In this document: positions 63,295 to 64,000 of the stretch, one piece after another
How the letters are laid out: each line of letters begins with the position of its first letter
How positions within the stretch are numbered: the stretch's first letter is position 1
Assembly (NCBI GenBank): GCA_027484105.1
Contig: JAIXUG010000028.1
Span: 310,001 to 374,000, forward strand
Length of the DNA: 64,000 nucleotides
Direction of reading: 5' to 3'
From: Comamonadaceae bacterium
Lineage (GTDB): Bacteria > Pseudomonadota > Gammaproteobacteria > Burkholderiales > Burkholderiaceae_C
Translations under genes and position numbers: made by a program
The notes under the pieces: model-generated
What the model was told of the DNA's origin: nothing
The model's input: only the letters and a program-made list of their open reading frames with translations
Database searches by the model: none

Positions 63295-64000
63295 CATGGG
63301 TTGACGCGGCTGGGGTGTTTGGGCGTTCTGCGGCTTTGCAACATGCCCACATTCATTTCGCCATCCAGGGCGGAGGCATAAAAGCGCTCGATCATCTGCA
63401 CCGAAGTTCTGGCGTTTCGGGCCAAAGTCAACATGTCGATGCCCTGCCCGTACAGCAAACGGAACATGATCGACGTGTGCCTCAGGCAATACAAGGTGCG
63501 CAGACGGCCCATGGCGTCTTCTGGGGCCACACCGGCCTCGCGCATCACCCACTTGAACCAAAAGCCCAGCACCGCCAGCGCGTAGCCCCGGTCTTTTTCA
63601 CCGGGCAAAAACACATAATCTTCTGGTGAAGCCAAGCCCCGCTTTTGGGCATGAGCCAATAAGGACTCATAGACTTGAACCGCAGGACGCAAGGTGACCA
63701 TGGGCGTGTCATGCCGCTTGGTCTCAGGCAAGTTCAGACGCAAATAAATGCTCTCACCGCGCACCACCTGCACATGCTTGTGCTTGAGCTGTCGTAAATC
63801 GCCGGGACGGACAAAACTGTTGACCATGAAGCGGATCGCCCAGGCCATGTCCAATGGCAAGGTCAGATTTCGGGGGGCGACCCAAAAACGCTCTCGGTGG
63901 CCGGTTGAGGCCTTGACCTCAGGAGCCTGCGCACCGGTGCGGGCCAAGGCATACGCCACCCTGACCACAGCGGCATATTCGTGCAGGCTCAAGGCGGATC
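63294..64000 (-). CDS. Tyrosine recombinase/integrase, catalytic part (5' partial)
   Basis: About 235 visible residues of a phage-integrase-type catalytic domain; the frame is open to the window edge, so the N-terminus is missing from view. RPGDLRQLKHKHV holds the first catalytic Arg, LRTLYCLRHTSIMFRLL the second Arg/His region, and MIERFYAS the nucleophile Tyr. The usual HxLRH reads CLRH, so the first His is Cys. Integrases with LRHT and a long insert occur in Burkholderiales islands. Adjacent sequence beyond 64 kb may be accessory DNA. Confidence 0.75.
   Translation of the reverse strand, partial: SALSLHEYAAVVRVAYALARTGAQAPEVKASTGHRERFWVAPRNLTLPLDMAWAIRFMVNSFVRPGDLRQLKHKHVQVVRGESIYLRLNLPETKRHDTPMVTLRPAVQVYESLLAHAQKRGLASPEDYVFLPGEKDRGYALAVLGFWFKWVMREAGVAPEDAMGRLRTLYCLRHTSIMFRLLYGQGIDMLTLARNARTSVQMIERFYASALDGEMNVGMLQSRRTPKHPSRVNP

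Noticed and set aside
1..64000. CRISPR arrays, tRNA or rRNA genes
   Set aside because: No regularly spaced direct repeats and no tRNA/rRNA signature found on reading both strands.

Overview
The window looks like core chromosome of a high-GC betaproteobacterium, most likely Burkholderiales/Comamonadaceae (Limnohabitans-, Rhodoferax- or Acidovorax-like). This is inferred from the gene families: tripartite tricarboxylate transporter (TTT) genes with TctDE, a PHA-granule family protein, MidA-like methyltransferase, DUF2905, DUF3025, DUF6279, a stand-alone second infA, and ahcY behind an S-adenosylhomocysteine (SAH) riboswitch. No database search was possible. Coding density is high, and convergent or divergent pairs often overlap or nearly touch. 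I found no tRNA, rRNA, CRISPR array or intact insertion sequence.

Layout. 1-4.6 kb: a 5'-truncated MBL hydrolase, a degenerate RsuA-like protein, a cysteine-free IscR-like Rrf2 regulator, RNase P RNA (rnpB, minus strand) and a large FAD oxidoreductase. 4.6-8.8 kb: a regulator cluster with three Crp/Fnr-fold proteins (one degenerate) and two NarL/LuxR-type response regulators (one with a dead receiver) flanking a histidine-rich small protein. 9-12.3 kb: a Lon-like protease, a VF530-type DNA-binding protein and a SET methyltransferase. 12.25-12.66 kb: an AT-rich insert bounded by 19-bp inverted repeats, abutting the glmS stop codon and holding a possible recombinase fragment. 12.6-17.5 kb: glmS, an Lrp/AsnC regulator, an SDR and glmU, so both ends of UDP-GlcNAc synthesis lie close together.

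17.6-31.2 kb: two lipoproteins, an MBL hydrolase with a TetR regulator, fau and a lytic transglycosylase starting back to back, a PHA-system protein, a molybdopterin oxidoreductase, then an M20 amidohydrolase - DUF2817 peptidase - NDUFA9-like - GST - cca gene run. 31.2-40.7 kb: trxC, infA, a structured intergenic region, DUF2905, a MidA-like methyltransferase, a compact pteridine operon (SDR - two FolB paralogues - ttcA), lipoprotein, phosphatase, htpX, DUF3025 and pyrC. 40.8-46.3 kb: a polar amino-acid ABC transporter (aapJQMP-like) with a LysR regulator; a terminator-like hairpin after the binding-protein gene probably sets its excess over the permeases. 46.3-55.1 kb: dbpA, ruvBA, phoH, ybeY, an OmpW porin with an FNR-type box, and the methyl-cycle genes ahcY, tlyA and metF behind the SAH riboswitch.

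55.2-57 kb: a two-gene ZorA/ZorB-like proton-motor pair without the usual Zorya effectors, the strongest candidate for an undescribed system here. 56.9-63.3 kb: TctE/TctD two-component system divergent from a TTT operon (tctC-tctB-tctA) plus a second solute-binding protein. The window ends inside a tyrosine-recombinase gene, which may mark the edge of an accessory region beyond 64 kb.
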